The translations under genes were made by a program, and so were the position numbers. 64,000 nucleotides of DNA from Hyalella azteca (Eukaryota > Arthropoda > Malacostraca > Amphipoda > Hyalellidae): positions 434,001-498,000 of the forward strand of contig NW_025935888.1 of NCBI RefSeq assembly GCF_000764305.2, in the 5' to 3' direction. Under the pieces are notes generated by a model. The model did not search any database. It was not told where the DNA came from and saw only the letters and a program-made list of their open reading frames with translations. Of the stretch, positions 44,592 to 57,222 are shown in pieces (positions within the stretch are counted from its first letter, which is position 1; each line of letters opens with the position of its first letter).

Positions 44592-45661
44592 TGTCTGTGC
44601 CAATCATCACACATTGGTCATATCATTAGTTATGCACATACATCTGTGCCAACCATCTTGCATTAGTTATAGGGCCCCTAAATAATTTCTTAAGTAAACA
44701 TTATTAAAAATGACCCATTTTTGCCTACATTTTTGAAAATTGTCCATAAAATCCTCCTTTTTCCCCATGAGTTCAGGACTTCAGGAAATTCTCATTTGTT
44801 ATTCATGATTGACAACTTTTCAATCCAAATTTTGCCCACCTGAGAAGTTAGGGAATGCTTCAAGGCATGGTAAATGGTTAGCTCAGCTTCTCCAGAGAGG
44901 TAGTGTGCCACAACCAAAAGTTGAGGAAAGGTGCGTCACATATGCAAGCAATATCATGAACATGACACCAGGCTGACCAGCTAGTGCCAACTGCCAAGGT
45001 CTTTTCAAAATCAAAAGAGATACTAACAGCAAACTACAAAAAACCCTGGTGAATTAAAAAATGTGCAGTGCAGTTTCCCAGAAAAGCTTCTAAGGAAAAA
45101 GTCTTATCCTAGATATATACTATATACTCTCATAGCCAACAAACATTTAGAAGATGAAATGTGAAGTGAAGCATAACTTGTGGAATAAATTCTGCAACAC
45201 GGTAACCTCAGTCGCACCTCTAAAACATGTAAAAGACTTACAAACCCAATTCTGCCATAAATGACTACCCTTCATCTCCAATAACTTGAGCTTCTGTGCT
45301 GCCCACTCCAGAGTTGAGGCTCTTGCATTCTACTTGGAAAAATCAAATCTCCTACACCTTCTCTGTACCCTTCACATATTCTCTCTTTAAATTATTCTTT
45401 TAGGCCATTGCACTAAGTGATGACAGCCCCAGAGACTTGAATGAACAAATTTCTCTCCAAATATGTTAATTTCCAATTTATCATTCATTGCTAACTTATA
45501 AAATTGCTGCAAGCATCCATATACCTGTGCCTTGAGTTGATGCTAAAATCATGACTAAATGTATATACTCTTTCTTCCTTCTGATTTGTATCCTTTTTCA
45601 GAAGTTCACTTCATTTGTTTTATTGAATTGCTTCCAGTCAGAGCTAAAGATTTCATCCAGG
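44592..45661. other. Region upstream of the POLR3H coding start
   Basis: No gene seen. A CAG acceptor (45601 or 45637) precedes the ATG at 45662, so an untranslated first exon may lie further up in this stretch. I cannot place it. Confidence 0.45.
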
Positions 45662-48600
45662 ATGTTCCAACTATCAGAAATGAGAGATATGGTTCGAGTT
45701 CCTCCTTTGAAGTTCAATCTTCCTCTAGAACAAGCTATAATGGAAGAACTCAACAGGAAATTAGCCAATAAAGTAAGTCTGTGAGCTGTGATCATGTTTA
45801 CAATAATAAACCTGCTGCAGAATTGGGTTGGACTGTGTCATCAGTGACTTGTGAAGTATGTCATAAGTTGAGGTAAGACATGACATTTAAGTTGGAGATA
45901 ATGCATTCCAATTTAAAATTGGTTCAAATAAATCTTGGCTAAGCTTTAACATCTCTGCTAGTAATTTTGTAAAACAAACTTATGGTAATTTAAGTATATT
46001 TTTAAAAAACTTCTCTTTAACTTCACTTCTTGTTTGTCTGTTTGTCTGTCTGTCTGCTACAAATCTTGTAATCGAAATTTAATACACTTCTACTTATCCT
46101 ATCGATCTGAAATTTTGCACAGTTGCATAATGTTGGAGACAATGCATGAATCAAATGACAAAATAAATAATTTTAGGAATAAATTTTTTTTTTCAATATT
46201 AAAAAAACTGAAAAAATAATTTTGTCAGCTACAAATCTTATAATTGATATTTGACACACATACCTGTCCAATAGATATGAAATTTCGCACACTTGTGTGA
46301 AGTTGGAGGCAATGCATGAATCAATTGACAGAATAAATAATTTTGGAAAAAAATTTATACATTAAGAAATTGAAACATTAATTTTTTTTCCGAAAATTAA
46401 ATTAGAAATTCATTGTACATCTGTAACATTGGAAACACTGGATTCTATAGAAGTGTTGTCTTTAAAAAGTAATTTTTAAACGTATATTATTTGTGATCTG
46501 GTAGACTGACTTTAGAGCGGTGAATATGTTAACCAGTCCATGTTACAACATATTGAAATAAAACATTAATTTAGTTTGTAAATCATTTTTTGTTGTCACT
46601 TGAGAACTAGGCAATGAGTTATTTGCTATTTTTTACAACACTTCCTCTTTAACTTCACTTCTTGTTTGTCTGTTTGTCTGTCTGCTACAAATCTTGCAAT
46701 CGAAATTTAACACACTTCTACTTATCCTATCGATCTGAAATTTTGCATACTTGTTTGAAATTGGAGACAATGTATGAATCAAATGTCAAAATAAATGATT
46801 TTAAAGAGTAAAAAAATTTCAATATTAAAAAAATTGAAAAAATTGAAAAAATAATTTTGTCAGCTACAAATCTTATAACTGATATATGACACACTTTTAC
46901 CTGTCTAATTGATCTGAAATTTTGCACACTTGTGTGAAGTCAGAGGCAATGCATGAATCAATTGATAGAATAAATAATTTTTTAATATTCGAAAATTAAA
47001 TGAGAAATTCATGGTACATCTTTAAGATTGGAGACACTGGATTCTTTGGAAGTGTTGTCTTTAAAAAGTAATTTTTAAACATATATTATTTGTTTTGTTT
47101 TTGTTTTAGCACATTTTAGCATTTCTGAGTCTGACTCAGCAATTGAGTGAAATTGATTTAGATTGGAATGAAACTCTACAGTTGTAACTTGACTTAGTCT
47201 CCAGTAAGCTATTTTATTAAGTTTGTTCAACTAAATTTCGAGCCTGCATACATATTTTTTAGCTGTAAAGTTTACTAGAGTGTTTAACCTACTTTATACT
47301 AACTAAATTACCTATTCATTCTAGGTTGGTGTTACATTTAATACATTATACCCATCAAACAATTTGTAAGAAATTTCATTTTATTGCTGGTATTCCAAAT
47401 TAATCTGTCTACTTAATCATATTTTTAATTGTGGTTTTATGTGTTTGATTGTTTTTTTTTTATGAAATGCATTTGATTTTCACATTAGGTTGTCCTGAAT
47501 GTCGGTCTATGCATCTGCGCCTTTGACCTTGTGAAGATGGAGAACTCTTACATCTATCCTGGGGATGGGGCCTCCCACACACGCACAACATTTCAGTTTG
47601 TGGTGTTCAGACCCAGTATTGAGGAAATTCTCGAGGGAGTTGTCTTGTCAGCTTCATCATCTGGCTTGCAAGGTGATCTGTTATTGGAATAATGGTTAAG
47701 TTATTTTCTTACATTCACTGCCCATTGTATTTTTACTTCATTAGTTTCTTCATAGGTAAGATACCTACTTTATATAGCCATTACTTTATATTATATTGTG
47801 TTCTGAATTTCATTTGGGCTATGTGAATTTTTCATTTTGAAATTTATGAGATAGCCCTGAATCTTTAGGTTTTGTGCCTCAATGTTTCATATTAGGAGTA
47901 TTTTCTTTGATTTCAGGGTTATGATTTTTCAATTAAAGTGCATCTTTGAGACATGTGTACAGTTATTAGTAAAATGTATTACTTTGCTTGATATTTATTG
48001 TTGAGCTCTGTAAATATTATCAAGTAAAACCAAGAATCGTTGCATCTACTTTCCAGTTAGCTTGGGATTTTTCTCTGGGATCTTTATAAAGCCAGAAAAC
48101 ATGGTGGCTGGATCTTACTACGATGAGACTGAAAAAGTCTGGATTTGGAATTACCAGGAGGAACACAAGCTTTTTATGGATGTGGGTATGTATTTTAGCT
48201 CTATTGTATATTGTTTGAAGAATGAGATATTCTGTTATTGCATCAAAGAGATCGTTTTATTTCCCCAGAGTATTTACTGATTTAATTAAAACAGAAGGTT
48301 ATTTTCTTACGTCTGACAGGCATACCCGAAAAGTGTTTGCATGCCAAGCAGGTCGTGAAATCTAGTGCGTTCGTTTTCAGGCCAGAAAATCAGACTACGT
48401 GTGATATCAGAGAGCTTTGTGGACACGACGCCTTCAGGGCCACAGCTGGCTGCTGAGCACCAGGCTGCGGTCGCGGCTGCCGCTGCCGGCAGCGTTGTTG
48501 CTGTCGCCAAAGATCCTTTCTCTGAAGTACATCCTTATACCATCTACGTGAGTACAGTAATTATCTTATACAAATCAGTTATGTGAAATTTTTTCTGTAA

Positions 48601-48794
48601 CTTAATTCTTATTATAATACTGAAGTTTCAACGAACCCGAACGTGAAATCAGTTTGTTGCTTCTGCAGGGAAGCACAGATGGATCAGGGCTAGGGATGAT
48701 ATCATGGTGGGCTGAAGACGAAGATGAAGATGTTAAAGATGAAGCTAACGAAGGCCAAGAAGATTCGCAATCTGAACATCTGGAATCAACCTAA
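45662..48794 (+). CDS. POLR3H: DNA-directed RNA polymerase III subunit RPC8 (Rpb7-like)
   Basis: Stalk subunit of RNA polymerase III, paired with RPC9, used in initiation of tRNA and 5S transcription. Exons: 45662-45772, 47489-47672, 48057-48185, 48381-48547, 48669-48794; about 239 residues against about 204 usual. Start chosen at MFQLSEMRDMVRVPPLKF, which matches the family N-terminus (MFVLVEM.D.VRIPP). Then LEQAIMEELNRKLANK joined to VVLNVGLCICAFDLVKMENS and YPGDGASHT (SHS2/tip domain), and the OB-fold part with VSLGFFSGIFIKPENM, VWIWNYQEEHKLFMDVG, IRLRVISESFVDTTPSGPQ and a GSTDGSGLGMISWW end. Oddities: an Ala/Val-rich insertion after SGPQ (48450-48510), and an acidic tail of about 25 residues after SWW, where vertebrate forms stop soon after. 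Intron 1 (1.7 kb) contains two copies of a dispersed repeat. Confidence 0.96.
46012..46493 (+). repeat. Dispersed dimeric repeat, copy A (POLR3H intron 1)
   Basis: Begins TTTAACTTCACTTCTTGTTT and ends GTGTTGTCTTTAAAAAGTAA. It contains two diverged inner units of about 190 bp, each with CTACAAATCTT, GATCTGAAATTTTGCACA (or close) and AATGCATGAATCAA. Same layout as copies B and C. Class unknown. Confidence 0.85.
46640..47092 (+). repeat. Dispersed dimeric repeat, copy B (POLR3H intron 1)
   Basis: Direct copy of unit A about 150 bp downstream in the same intron, with the same start, two inner units and the same end string. It ends about 400 bp before the exon at 47489. Confidence 0.85.
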
Positions 48795-50561
48795 TACATA
48801 TTTCATATGAAGTAGATTTTTATTATGACAATTATTATTATTAATTTTTTTGCTCGAATTCCCACGCGATAATAGGAACAAAGTTTGTGCGAAATCAGTC
48901 ATGGCCAATTGTTGGTAGACAATATCGCATTCTTGACGAAAGTTGACAGTTGGTAAATTATGTAAACCTTCAACGGTTGTAAACGCACAATGGTATTCCC
49001 GTAAGTGATAATTCTTGGCATGCAAATTCTGGCATGGCCAGGCCGAGGCGGATTAACGTCCTATCAAAGGATCTAAGAGAGGGGGAGTTCACCATGGAGA
49101 CCTTCAAGAGACGACTGGACGTGTTCCTAGGCAGTTCCTGATCGTCCGCTCCTGCACCACTACCAGCGGCGAACAGCAACAACATCGTGCATCAGCTGTC
49201 CCAAATGCGCTATAGTCAGAGGCATTCTGTTATCAATGATGTGCCCTGGGCAAAATTTCACTTCTATCTTATCATTTCTCTTCTATATCTGTTCACGCCA
49301 CATGCTTGACTTCACCGAGCATTGGATACTTGTCAATTTGATGCCAGTTAGTGCGCGCGCTAGGGGCGGAGACGATGGGAAAGGAGGGTTGGAGGGGCTG
49401 TGCTGGCTAGGAACTGTGAGCACGCACGTATGGTCGTATTTGGGGAAAGACGAAAATGGAGGCAAACTTTGGGGCGTCATCTGATTTGGCTGTGATATTA
49501 AAATAAAATTTTTAAGATGAAGTTTATTTCATTTATTCAGCGGCTCTAAAGAACGAAGCATGAATTCAATTTATTAGCTATCTTGTACTCGCAAGGGTAA
49601 ATTCAGAGCTCTCTAATATATGCGGCAGATACGTGCCCAGATTTTTAAGAAACGATTTTCCGTGCCCAGGCTCCAGGGCCCAGTGCGTTACCTCGGCGTT
49701 AATAAAATGTTATTTATATCATCCTTAGCGTAACATAATAGACAAAGTTACGTTTTATCTCTCATTGCGCTTTCAATAGACTTGAATGGCATTTAAATAT
49801 AAATTTCGATCTTTTGTATCTTCGTTACACTCTACAAATATTTACTAACAGGAAAATATGCATTTATTTTTGAAAAATCTCAACTGTGAACAGAAAAAAG
49901 TCCGAGTTACACCGGTAAAATATAATTGCAAAATGTATATATATGTTCATATTAACAAATCAATTTACGCAACATGCTTGTATAGCATCAATGGTAAGCT
50001 GTAGACGCTTGGAAAATGGCATACCTGTGTCGGGAATCAAAGCAAGAGGCATGCAAATTCAGGCAAATTTCTTTACAAAATTTATTTGCGTTAAATATGT
50101 CAACGGTAGCTATTCGTTCCTGGTCAAAACCGTCGTAGACCAACGTTGTTACATTGGAAAAATCGACAAAATATTAAATTCTAAATAAATGTGCCGATAA
50201 ATATTTCGCATCTTGTAGTTGCAATCAGTGTTTAGTTTAGTTAGTCAAGTTGAAAATAAAATGCGACGTTTCAGTTGGTAATGGATATACGATATATACC
50301 TTATCATTTCGCTATTTTTATCAGTCATAGCGATAAGATTGGTGCTTGTGGAACATGTACAGTACTGTGCAAATCATGCACAATGTACTCTGCTTCTCAT
50401 GAGATGCCTTGCGCTCATTAGAAATTACGGTATCGTAAATCTATCGAGAAATGTTCACGCAATGACTTAAACCCTGATGTTTAGATTAGGAAGCGAACTT
50501 ACGTCGATAGCAGAGCTCGGGACGAACTTGGTACTATAGGAGACTTATGGTATGTTATCAG
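48795..50561. other. 3' flank of POLR3H, mostly featureless
   Basis: Contains one possible LINE tail (49020-49140). A G-rich stretch at 49355-49480 gives open frames on both strands without motifs. No other feature is supported. Confidence 0.45.
49020..49140 (+). mobile_element. Possible LINE 3' coding remnant
   Basis: The plus strand reads RRINVLSKDLREGEFTMETF, then KRRLDVFLGSS and a stop. This resembles the C-terminal end of Jockey/CR1-type LINE polymerases (SFKRRLD-like). Short and isolated, so a weak call. Confidence 0.4.
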
Positions 50562-50711
50562 CAGAGGTGGACAGTAGCGCGCTACATGTAGCGGCCGCTA
50601 CATTTTCAGTAGCGGTAGCGGCGCTACAATCTAGTGGGTGTAGCGGTAGCGCCCGCTATATTTAGAGCAGGTAGCGGCCGCTACATTTAAAAGTAGCGCT
50701 GCCCAGCTCTG
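50562..50711. mobile_element. hAT-type MITE built of TAGCGG repeats, 150 bp
   Basis: Ends CAGAGGTGGACAGTAGCGC and, inverted, CAGAGCTGGGCAGCGCTAC. It is flanked by a perfect 8-bp target duplication GTTATCAG (50554-50561 and 50712-50719). The interior is a mosaic of TAGCGG/CCGCTA units, GC-rich against an AT-rich background. No coding capacity. Confidence 0.9.
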
Positions 50712-51304
50712 GTTATCAGCAGATCGTCGGTCATCGATCGGGTGCAAGCGGTGCTGCTGCAGCGACGCACGAGGCCTCTATTACAGTGTACGCCTCAAAC
50801 GGTTAGTCCAAAATTATTCAATTTTTTTCAGGCTATGTAATTCAGTTAACGTTAACTTGTTCCTGATATTCTGGTCATGATGGTAACATTTTTAAGCCCG
50901 AAAGGAGTTAAAGAAATTCGAATTAAATTATTGTCATTTAGTAGTAGCTTCAACAATCGATGTATCACATGGAAAAAAACTAGCGCACAGGTGCATAGTT
51001 AGTGCTGATTAAGTGTAATACCTGCATGAGCGAACTCACACCTGTGGGTGCGAATGTAATGTGCGAACTCACACCTGTCGACCCTGGTGTGGACAGACGT
51101 CAATGAAAGATTGCCTTGAACCGTACAGCGTTGTGCGTTACGTCGGGCTGATATTCCTACCGTCATCAGTCAGAATATATACAATGTATTGTTATTATAT
51201 ATTTTTTATAAAGTCAGCTTTAGATTGCTAGTCACCACGTCACTACACATCGTCTGCGTGATGACCTCATTGAAGTATATACAGTAAGTATACTCATGGT
51301 TTAT

Positions 51305-51735
51305 ACAAGGTCCCAGAAGGATTACTAGAATTTGAAACAAGAACCAACACCAGGGGCCACAGCTATAAACTAAAAAACTGCGTTGTAACACATCCATGCG
51401 ACAACATTTCTTCTCGCTTCGAGTCACCGACATGTGGAACAGCCTCCCTTGTTACATCGTTGATGCTCCGAGTATAAACGCGTTCTAGAACAGACTAGAT
51501 AAAGCTATGGAGAAATGAATGTTCAGACTTGAAATGCCTAGCACCATTTCGAACCTGTTGGAAGTCTGTTAGCTATTTCAAATTTTCGTCAGTTTAGAAA
51601 AGATCCGGTCAAAGGACCGGATTTTTAGATCTGCGAACAAGGTACGAAAAGTACAAGAATCGGTGACAGGCCACACCAGGCCTATTCTTCAGCGCCGACA
51701 GCACTATGATAATGATATGATATTACTGTCTTCTG
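51305..51735 (+). mobile_element. LINE 3' end (Jockey/CR1-like), degenerate
   Basis: The plus strand gives ETRTNTRGHSYKLKN and, after a frameshift, RQHFFSLRVTDMWNSLPCYI, APSINAF, a stop and NRLDKAMEK. This is the usual C-terminus of a non-LTR retrotransposon polymerase. The 3' tail follows from 51600: a short GGTC/GACC hairpin, then TTAGATCT, GAACAAGG and GACAGGCCACACCAGGCCT, ending in an ATGATA-type repeat. The same tail recurs near 56470 and 59840. Confidence 0.85.
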
Positions 51736-52697
51736 AAGTATGGAAGAAGGCTAGAAGTTCTCGTCGACTGGTAAGAGATGATAATAGAAGACGTGCATAA
51801 TGATAAAAATTACGAGGTATGGGGCTGGATAAAAAAGTGGAAAATCTGATGTAATAATAGGAAAGCAGATCCATGCAGATTTAAATAACGTCATATTACT
51901 TGAAACAGGATTTTAAATTGATAAATTAAAAAATTTAATTAAGAAAAGTAATTACGGAATCTAGATTCAAGCACTCAAAAGAAGAGTACAAATTTGAGTT
52001 AGTAAGGGGGCTATAATATTGTGGAAAAAAATTCAGAACTTTGACTACAAGTACATAGTACATCTTCAAAACTCAGCCATCTTCATTTGATGCAGGCACT
52101 GGTTAAGGGTTAAATTTGATGCGGTATGAAGTATGGCTTCTGCTCAGTGAAGAATTAAAGCTGATATACAACGACAAGCTACTTCCTGTAATCCTATAAC
52201 TAGAAGTACAGCGTTTCACATGCGTATACGTCACACCATTGACTTGATTGCATAATTTTTATCAGAAATATTATTCATGCGTTCTGTTCCTGTCACTGAT
52301 GTAAGCTCGCGCGCCACCGCTTGGCGGGCGCTCATCGTCTTTGTTCTGATAAAATTTGGATAAATTAACTGTCTTAATTATTAAATTAAGACTAAATTAA
52401 TTAAGACTAATTAATGTCCATTAATTAATTTAATTAAGACTAAATTAATGTCCACATAATATGTAGAAAAATTTTCTTGCATAGAATATGTCCATGACAG
52501 TTTGAAGGTAGTCTATGATGGTCTAAATATGTTTTTCACACCAACTTTAGAAGTAAATTATTTAGTAATTTAGGAGAGGAAGTGAAGTAAGTCTAAGTAT
52601 CGTTAGAAAACAGGTGCGTTTTCTCAAAGCTGTCATTGCAATTACCATAATAGATATGAAAAGATTGGGAAGTATTTAGGCAGCAAATGAGGTTCTT
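51736..52697. other. Intergenic stretch with AT-rich simple sequence
   Basis: No gene seen. 52366-52455 consists of repeated TTAATTA and AAATTAAGACTAA units. The stretch lies downstream of the fucosyltransferase stop and may hold its 3' untranslated end. Confidence 0.5.
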
Positions 52698-55331
52698 CTA
52701 GCTCCAATGCTGGCCCGGATAACAATGGCTATCTCTGTCAAAGAAATGCTCCAAGTCAGCCCGCTGATCTTTCTTGTCGTTGTAGTTGAGAGCCTCACAG
52801 AGTCTGCAAATGTGGTACACCGGCGACTGGAAGTACCCGTGCTCGTTGAGTACCCGGTATCGTCTTCTCCAATCGTGGTACTTCTGATACTCGGCAGGGT
52901 TGTTTAAAAGGTACCTGAAATTCACACAAAACCTGGAGCAGTTGTTTAAATGAATGGGCGAGGATATAAGAATTGAATTTAAGTGAGACTGGTTAATGTA
53001 CATGGGAATCAGGCCAGCCATTAATGGAAAAGAACAATTTCGAACTGACTCGAAATTTATGTCACTCTAAGCATAAATTTTCAGATCCAGGAGATAAAGC
53101 AGCACGATAAGTGCCATGAATACGCGTCTGTAGGTTTAGCACCTATACATTTGCAGTGCCAGGCTAAAAAGAAACAAAATTTGCTTATTCGACATAATTC
53201 AACGGGTGTCAGCAAATATTACTTGCTTGGAAAATGAAAATGCCTTATTATTGTGTGGTTCACAGAACCAAAAAAAAAGCTGGAATTAGAACGCAAGTAA
53301 TTTAACTTCCAGTTCAACAAAATTAATGGAATCGACTTCTCCCCATTGATTTATGTTAAAGTATAAATTCACGAGTACACATTTTAGTAAGTATTTTACC
53401 CATTTATTCGTTAGATATGTAGGTTAGGTAAATAAATTTGTCAATAAATTTTCATTGAATTTCATTCTATCTTTTATGAACTTCGCTGCAGTGAAGAAAG
53501 CTACAATTAGTTACTATAAATAAGCCTATCATCTTCCAGATATTTTCACGAATAGTTGGAACTACGCAAAGCATGACAAAAAATTGAACATATCGTTTAA
53601 ATCGTAGGAATGCTACGACATTGGAGTAACGTCTCATCCGGTAAACAGTTAAAACGAAAAATATAATCCTTGAACTATGAGTAAACTCACGTCAGATATC
53701 GCGCAAGGTCCTCCGGATTTTTGAAGTCGTCCACATGAATAAAGGATTTCGGAGGAAGAAGCTTCTCATAGTCTCGCTTAGGAGGCCCCATCACCACAGG
53801 AACAGCAGCTTTGTTAAGTGCATTCCACCACACCTGCCGCCCAAAAAAGTGATGATTAAGTTCAAACCTGCAGCCGTCAATCTTCATCGAATTAAATCTG
53901 CCTATCGGTGCATCATCATGACATGAGTCAGGCGTGTGGAACTGCCTTACTCACTGCACTGAAAAGAATATGATCACATTCAAACCAACAAAAACGGAGG
54001 ACCACAAAAACTGAAACACTCACCTTCTCGGTTATGTAGCCATCGCAGTTTGAGTTTTCGAACGCCAAGTAGAACTTGTAATCATTTAACTTGTCGCAGT
54101 CGTTGTGAAAATGACCCGGACATTTGAGTGGCCCACACCCTCCGTACACGTCAACTTCGATGTATTTCTGCAACTCGGCAATATACTTGTACCTTCCATT
54201 GATGCCACCGCAATTAGAGCCTAATATGCTGATATTTTTTTGCTTAATTTTGTAGTAATCATCTATTTTATCTAAATATTGATCCTTAGGTAGAGGAACA
54301 GTTCGTCCGTATGGCACTGGCACATTCGAATCCATTCGGTAGGTCATTGACCAATTGAAAAATCCATTATAATTGCTCAGTACGCGATTACTCGATACCA
54401 TAAAAACATTGTATGGGCTCTCGTCGGACATCCACACCCAAATCTGTCCAGGAGCTCTAGGGACGTCAACTGGAGGACCTTTGATTCTGTGCAAATGGAA
54501 CAGCACGATATCAGCAGCTTCGACATCGCCATCTTCCGTAGTCACTCTACAGTTGCTAACAGAACAATCTTCAAGCGGGTCAAAATTCACAGAAGACCCT
54601 TTCTTCAATAATCTCTTTTCAATATGCTTTACATACTTCCAAATATGTATTGTGAAAATCCTGTCTTGTTCTTGACCAATTTTTTCGTTCAAGAACATGC
54701 GGCGACCAAGCACTGACAAACGATTGATCTCGGTTGTGGTTAGGTTCCTCCAGTTATTGTAAGCGCCGTACTTCTCTTCGGGAGTATCTTTCTGGTGCTC
54801 AGGGAGTTGGTGAAAGCTATATTCTTGTTCATCATGAGCAGCATTCAAGTTCTCATTAGTTACGTTGTTCCTCACAAATCCTTGTAAAGTGTTCTTCTCT
54901 CGCAAAACTAATGCTTCACCAGAATGCTCTTCTCTGGCAGCATTGTCGTCTAATTTTATTTTGTTGTCTGACTTGAGTTCGGCGTTATCTCTAGCGTCAA
55001 TCACTTCTCGGGCCACATTTTCGTCGTCAGGTTTAGCTTCTCCAAAATCGAGTACATTAGGGACCGGACCTCTTCTTAGAAGAGGAGACGGCATCAAATC
55101 ATCCAAACCTTGAGAGAAAACTCTACGTCCATTGCCCGCGGGGTTTCCATTCGTATGAGGCGTTGCACGATGAACTATTGCCTGGTGTGACCCAAACAAA
55201 AATGTTGGGTTATCTCCTCCAACCACCAAAAACACAAGCCAGATAAGTAAAGACGCTGCTCCAATTAGAGTTATTAGCCGCCTGACTCTACATGAACGCC
55301 GCAGAATATGTCTTAATACTGACCCACTCAT
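52698..55331 (-). CDS. Alpha-1,3-fucosyltransferase (GT10, core FucT-like)
   Basis: Type II Golgi enzyme that moves fucose from GDP-fucose to N-glycans. Minus-strand exons, phases consistent: 55331-54024, 53833-53691, 52914-52698; about 555 residues. The first 18 residues are basic and cytosolic, then a membrane anchor LITLIGAASLLIWLVFLVV (about residues 19-37), then a long stem of about 150 residues. The catalytic part has IWVWMSDESPYN, FFNWSMTYRMDSNVPVPYG and the GT10 signature KFYLAFENSNCDGYITEKV, followed across the intron by WWNALNKAAVPVVMGP. The C-terminal CRLCEAL gives the CxxC typical of core alpha-1,3 FucTs of plants and invertebrates. Possible N-glycosylation sites include NLT, NWS and NIS. 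The exact acceptor (core or Lewis-type) cannot be settled from sequence alone. Confidence 0.94.
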
Positions 55332-56109
55332 CCTGAATACCTACAGCAAACTGAGCATCACGCTCAAAATACAGAAAATGCGTTACACGACAGCCTGCAC
55401 CATCGGGGTTCAAATGAAGGGAATTTAACACAATCCTATCAGATGAGCACTCATCATCAAATACATTTATGATTTTAAATAAAATCTGAAAATAATTCTT
55501 TGATGTTAGGATTACCACAAGAAAGTTGAATGCACCTGAAACACACACAGCCCTTGAAAATTATTCAATAATATCTTCGGTTTTTCTATTGAAAAAGATG
55601 CTGTTACGACCTAATTAAACTAAGTTCTACTTATAATTTTCTGCAAAAGCATTTAGCACAACGAGACTTATTAACCTCTGCTTGTGCTTTGCAATAACGG
55701 AAATAAATAAATAAATTCCACCTGAAATGCCTACATTAACGTGGTTATTAACTCGCGGCAGTGCTTCAAAATCACATGATATCAGGTAGACCGTAGGGAC
55801 GACATAAACTAATTGGCCTCAGCGCGAAACCAATAAACCAATTGGCCTCAATTTGTTGATGTAGTTGTACTCAAAATAGATCTTTAAGTTGAGAGTAAAT
55901 TACAATAGAAAATTCTACTCACCAATTGTTTTGCTACTTGCAAATTACTCGATTCGGCTCAGCACACATAGAAGCCAAGGTGAGTATGATTGCAATGCTA
56001 CCAACCGTGTTATAAAAGGTAAACTTAGAAGTTCTCAATGTTCAATTATTAATAAAATGCCATTGGATAATTAATCAACCACCGAAAAGCTCCAGGATTT
56101 ATAGATTTA
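55332..56109. other. Upstream flank of the fucosyltransferase gene
   Basis: Probably 5' untranslated sequence and promoter. The 86-codon minus frame at 55288-55548 overlaps the gene start and has no motif. No promoter element could be assigned. Confidence 0.45.
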
Positions 56110-56447
56110 GGCGCTTATACACGAGGCTAGTATTAGCTGCGATTATTCGCTGCTAGTTAAAATAGTTAATTAAAATTCATAAATTTTTATTTTATATAAA
56201 TTTTTTTTAGATTTTTTATAAAAAAGTATAAAATTAGTAACACAACACTTGCTCCAAGCAGGATACACAGCGGCACAGATGGCCGCACTACGGCTGCCGC
56301 AGCCCTACAGCCAATCCTAGACGGCAAAATAACCTCAACGCAAATGCGTCAGCTACTCGCATCTGCAGAATAAATCGTCACGATATTTGTAATGCGAAAA
56401 CTTGCAGCGAATACTCGCAGCTAATACTAGCCCCGTGTATAAGCACC
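56110..56447. mobile_element. MITE with 43-bp inverted ends, Harbinger-like
   Basis: Ends GGCGCTTATACACGAGGCTA and, inverted, GGTGCTTATACACGGGGCTA. The inverted match extends about 43 bp with three mismatches. Flanks are TTA and TTT, compatible with a 3-bp PIF/Harbinger target duplication that has mutated. No coding capacity in 338 bp. Confidence 0.85.
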
Positions 56448-56469
56448 TTTTGTCACAAATTATTTGATG

Positions 56470-56545
56470 TCAATCGGCGACAGGCCACATCAGGCCTACA
56501 CTTCAGCGCCGACATCTCTATGTTATGTTATGTTATAATAGAAGA
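56470..56545 (+). mobile_element. LINE 3' tail, solo copy
   Basis: AATCGGCGACAGGCCACATC, AGGCCTACACTTCAGCGCCG and a TATGTTATGTTATG repeat match the tails at 51660 and 59875. 5'-truncated. Confidence 0.75.
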
Positions 56546-57222
56546 TAAGTTGGGCACTAGGTAGGGCGACTGGTTTGTTAGCCTCGGCACTTCCGTTATG
56601 CAATCCTCCCCCGACTCGGTGCAGCAACGGCACCCACGTACTTGTGTTCGCAATCGATTCATGTATATAATCATCGATGCCAGAAAGACCATGGATATGT
56701 TCCGTTTGAGAATTTTCCAATCGGACTGCAAGTCTACTTCCTTCATTTAAAAAGAAAATATCGAGATTAAATAGGCTACGCTACCAAGTTAGTAAGATAT
56801 ATCCTTACATTATCCTCAAGATATTTTGAAAGTTGATTCGCCTATTAAATTTTTGTTTTACGTTTTTTTCTAAGCATATCCAGGATAAACTTGCATTGAT
56901 GTGTGAAATAATTAAGATAGGTACCGCGCACGGTTGAAATACCTATCGCGATTTATCATTATTCATTAATGCTGTTCAAAAGTTAAACGTTATAACGTAT
57001 TATGAACAATCTCATCCAAATTTCCAAAACATCCTTACCTTAGCAGGTGTAGCGATTAATATCTCCAAAAGCATCCAAACTATTTATTAGTTAATTGTTT
57101 CTACTCAGAATAATGCAAAACTTCAAACTATGAAGCAAACAGACATAGAATTGCGCTCACACACCAAAAAAATTAAAGACAATAGAAATAAATTTTGTCA
57201 TGCCACGGCATTTTTACAACAC
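56546..57222. other. Intergenic stretch, no gene seen
   Basis: Two overlapping minus-strand frames of 65-72 codons (56523-56746) have no motif. The rest is AT-rich. Confidence 0.45.

Noticed and set aside
49283..49484. ORFs on both strands in a G-rich stretch
   Set aside because: Low-complexity composition with no conserved motif or splice context.
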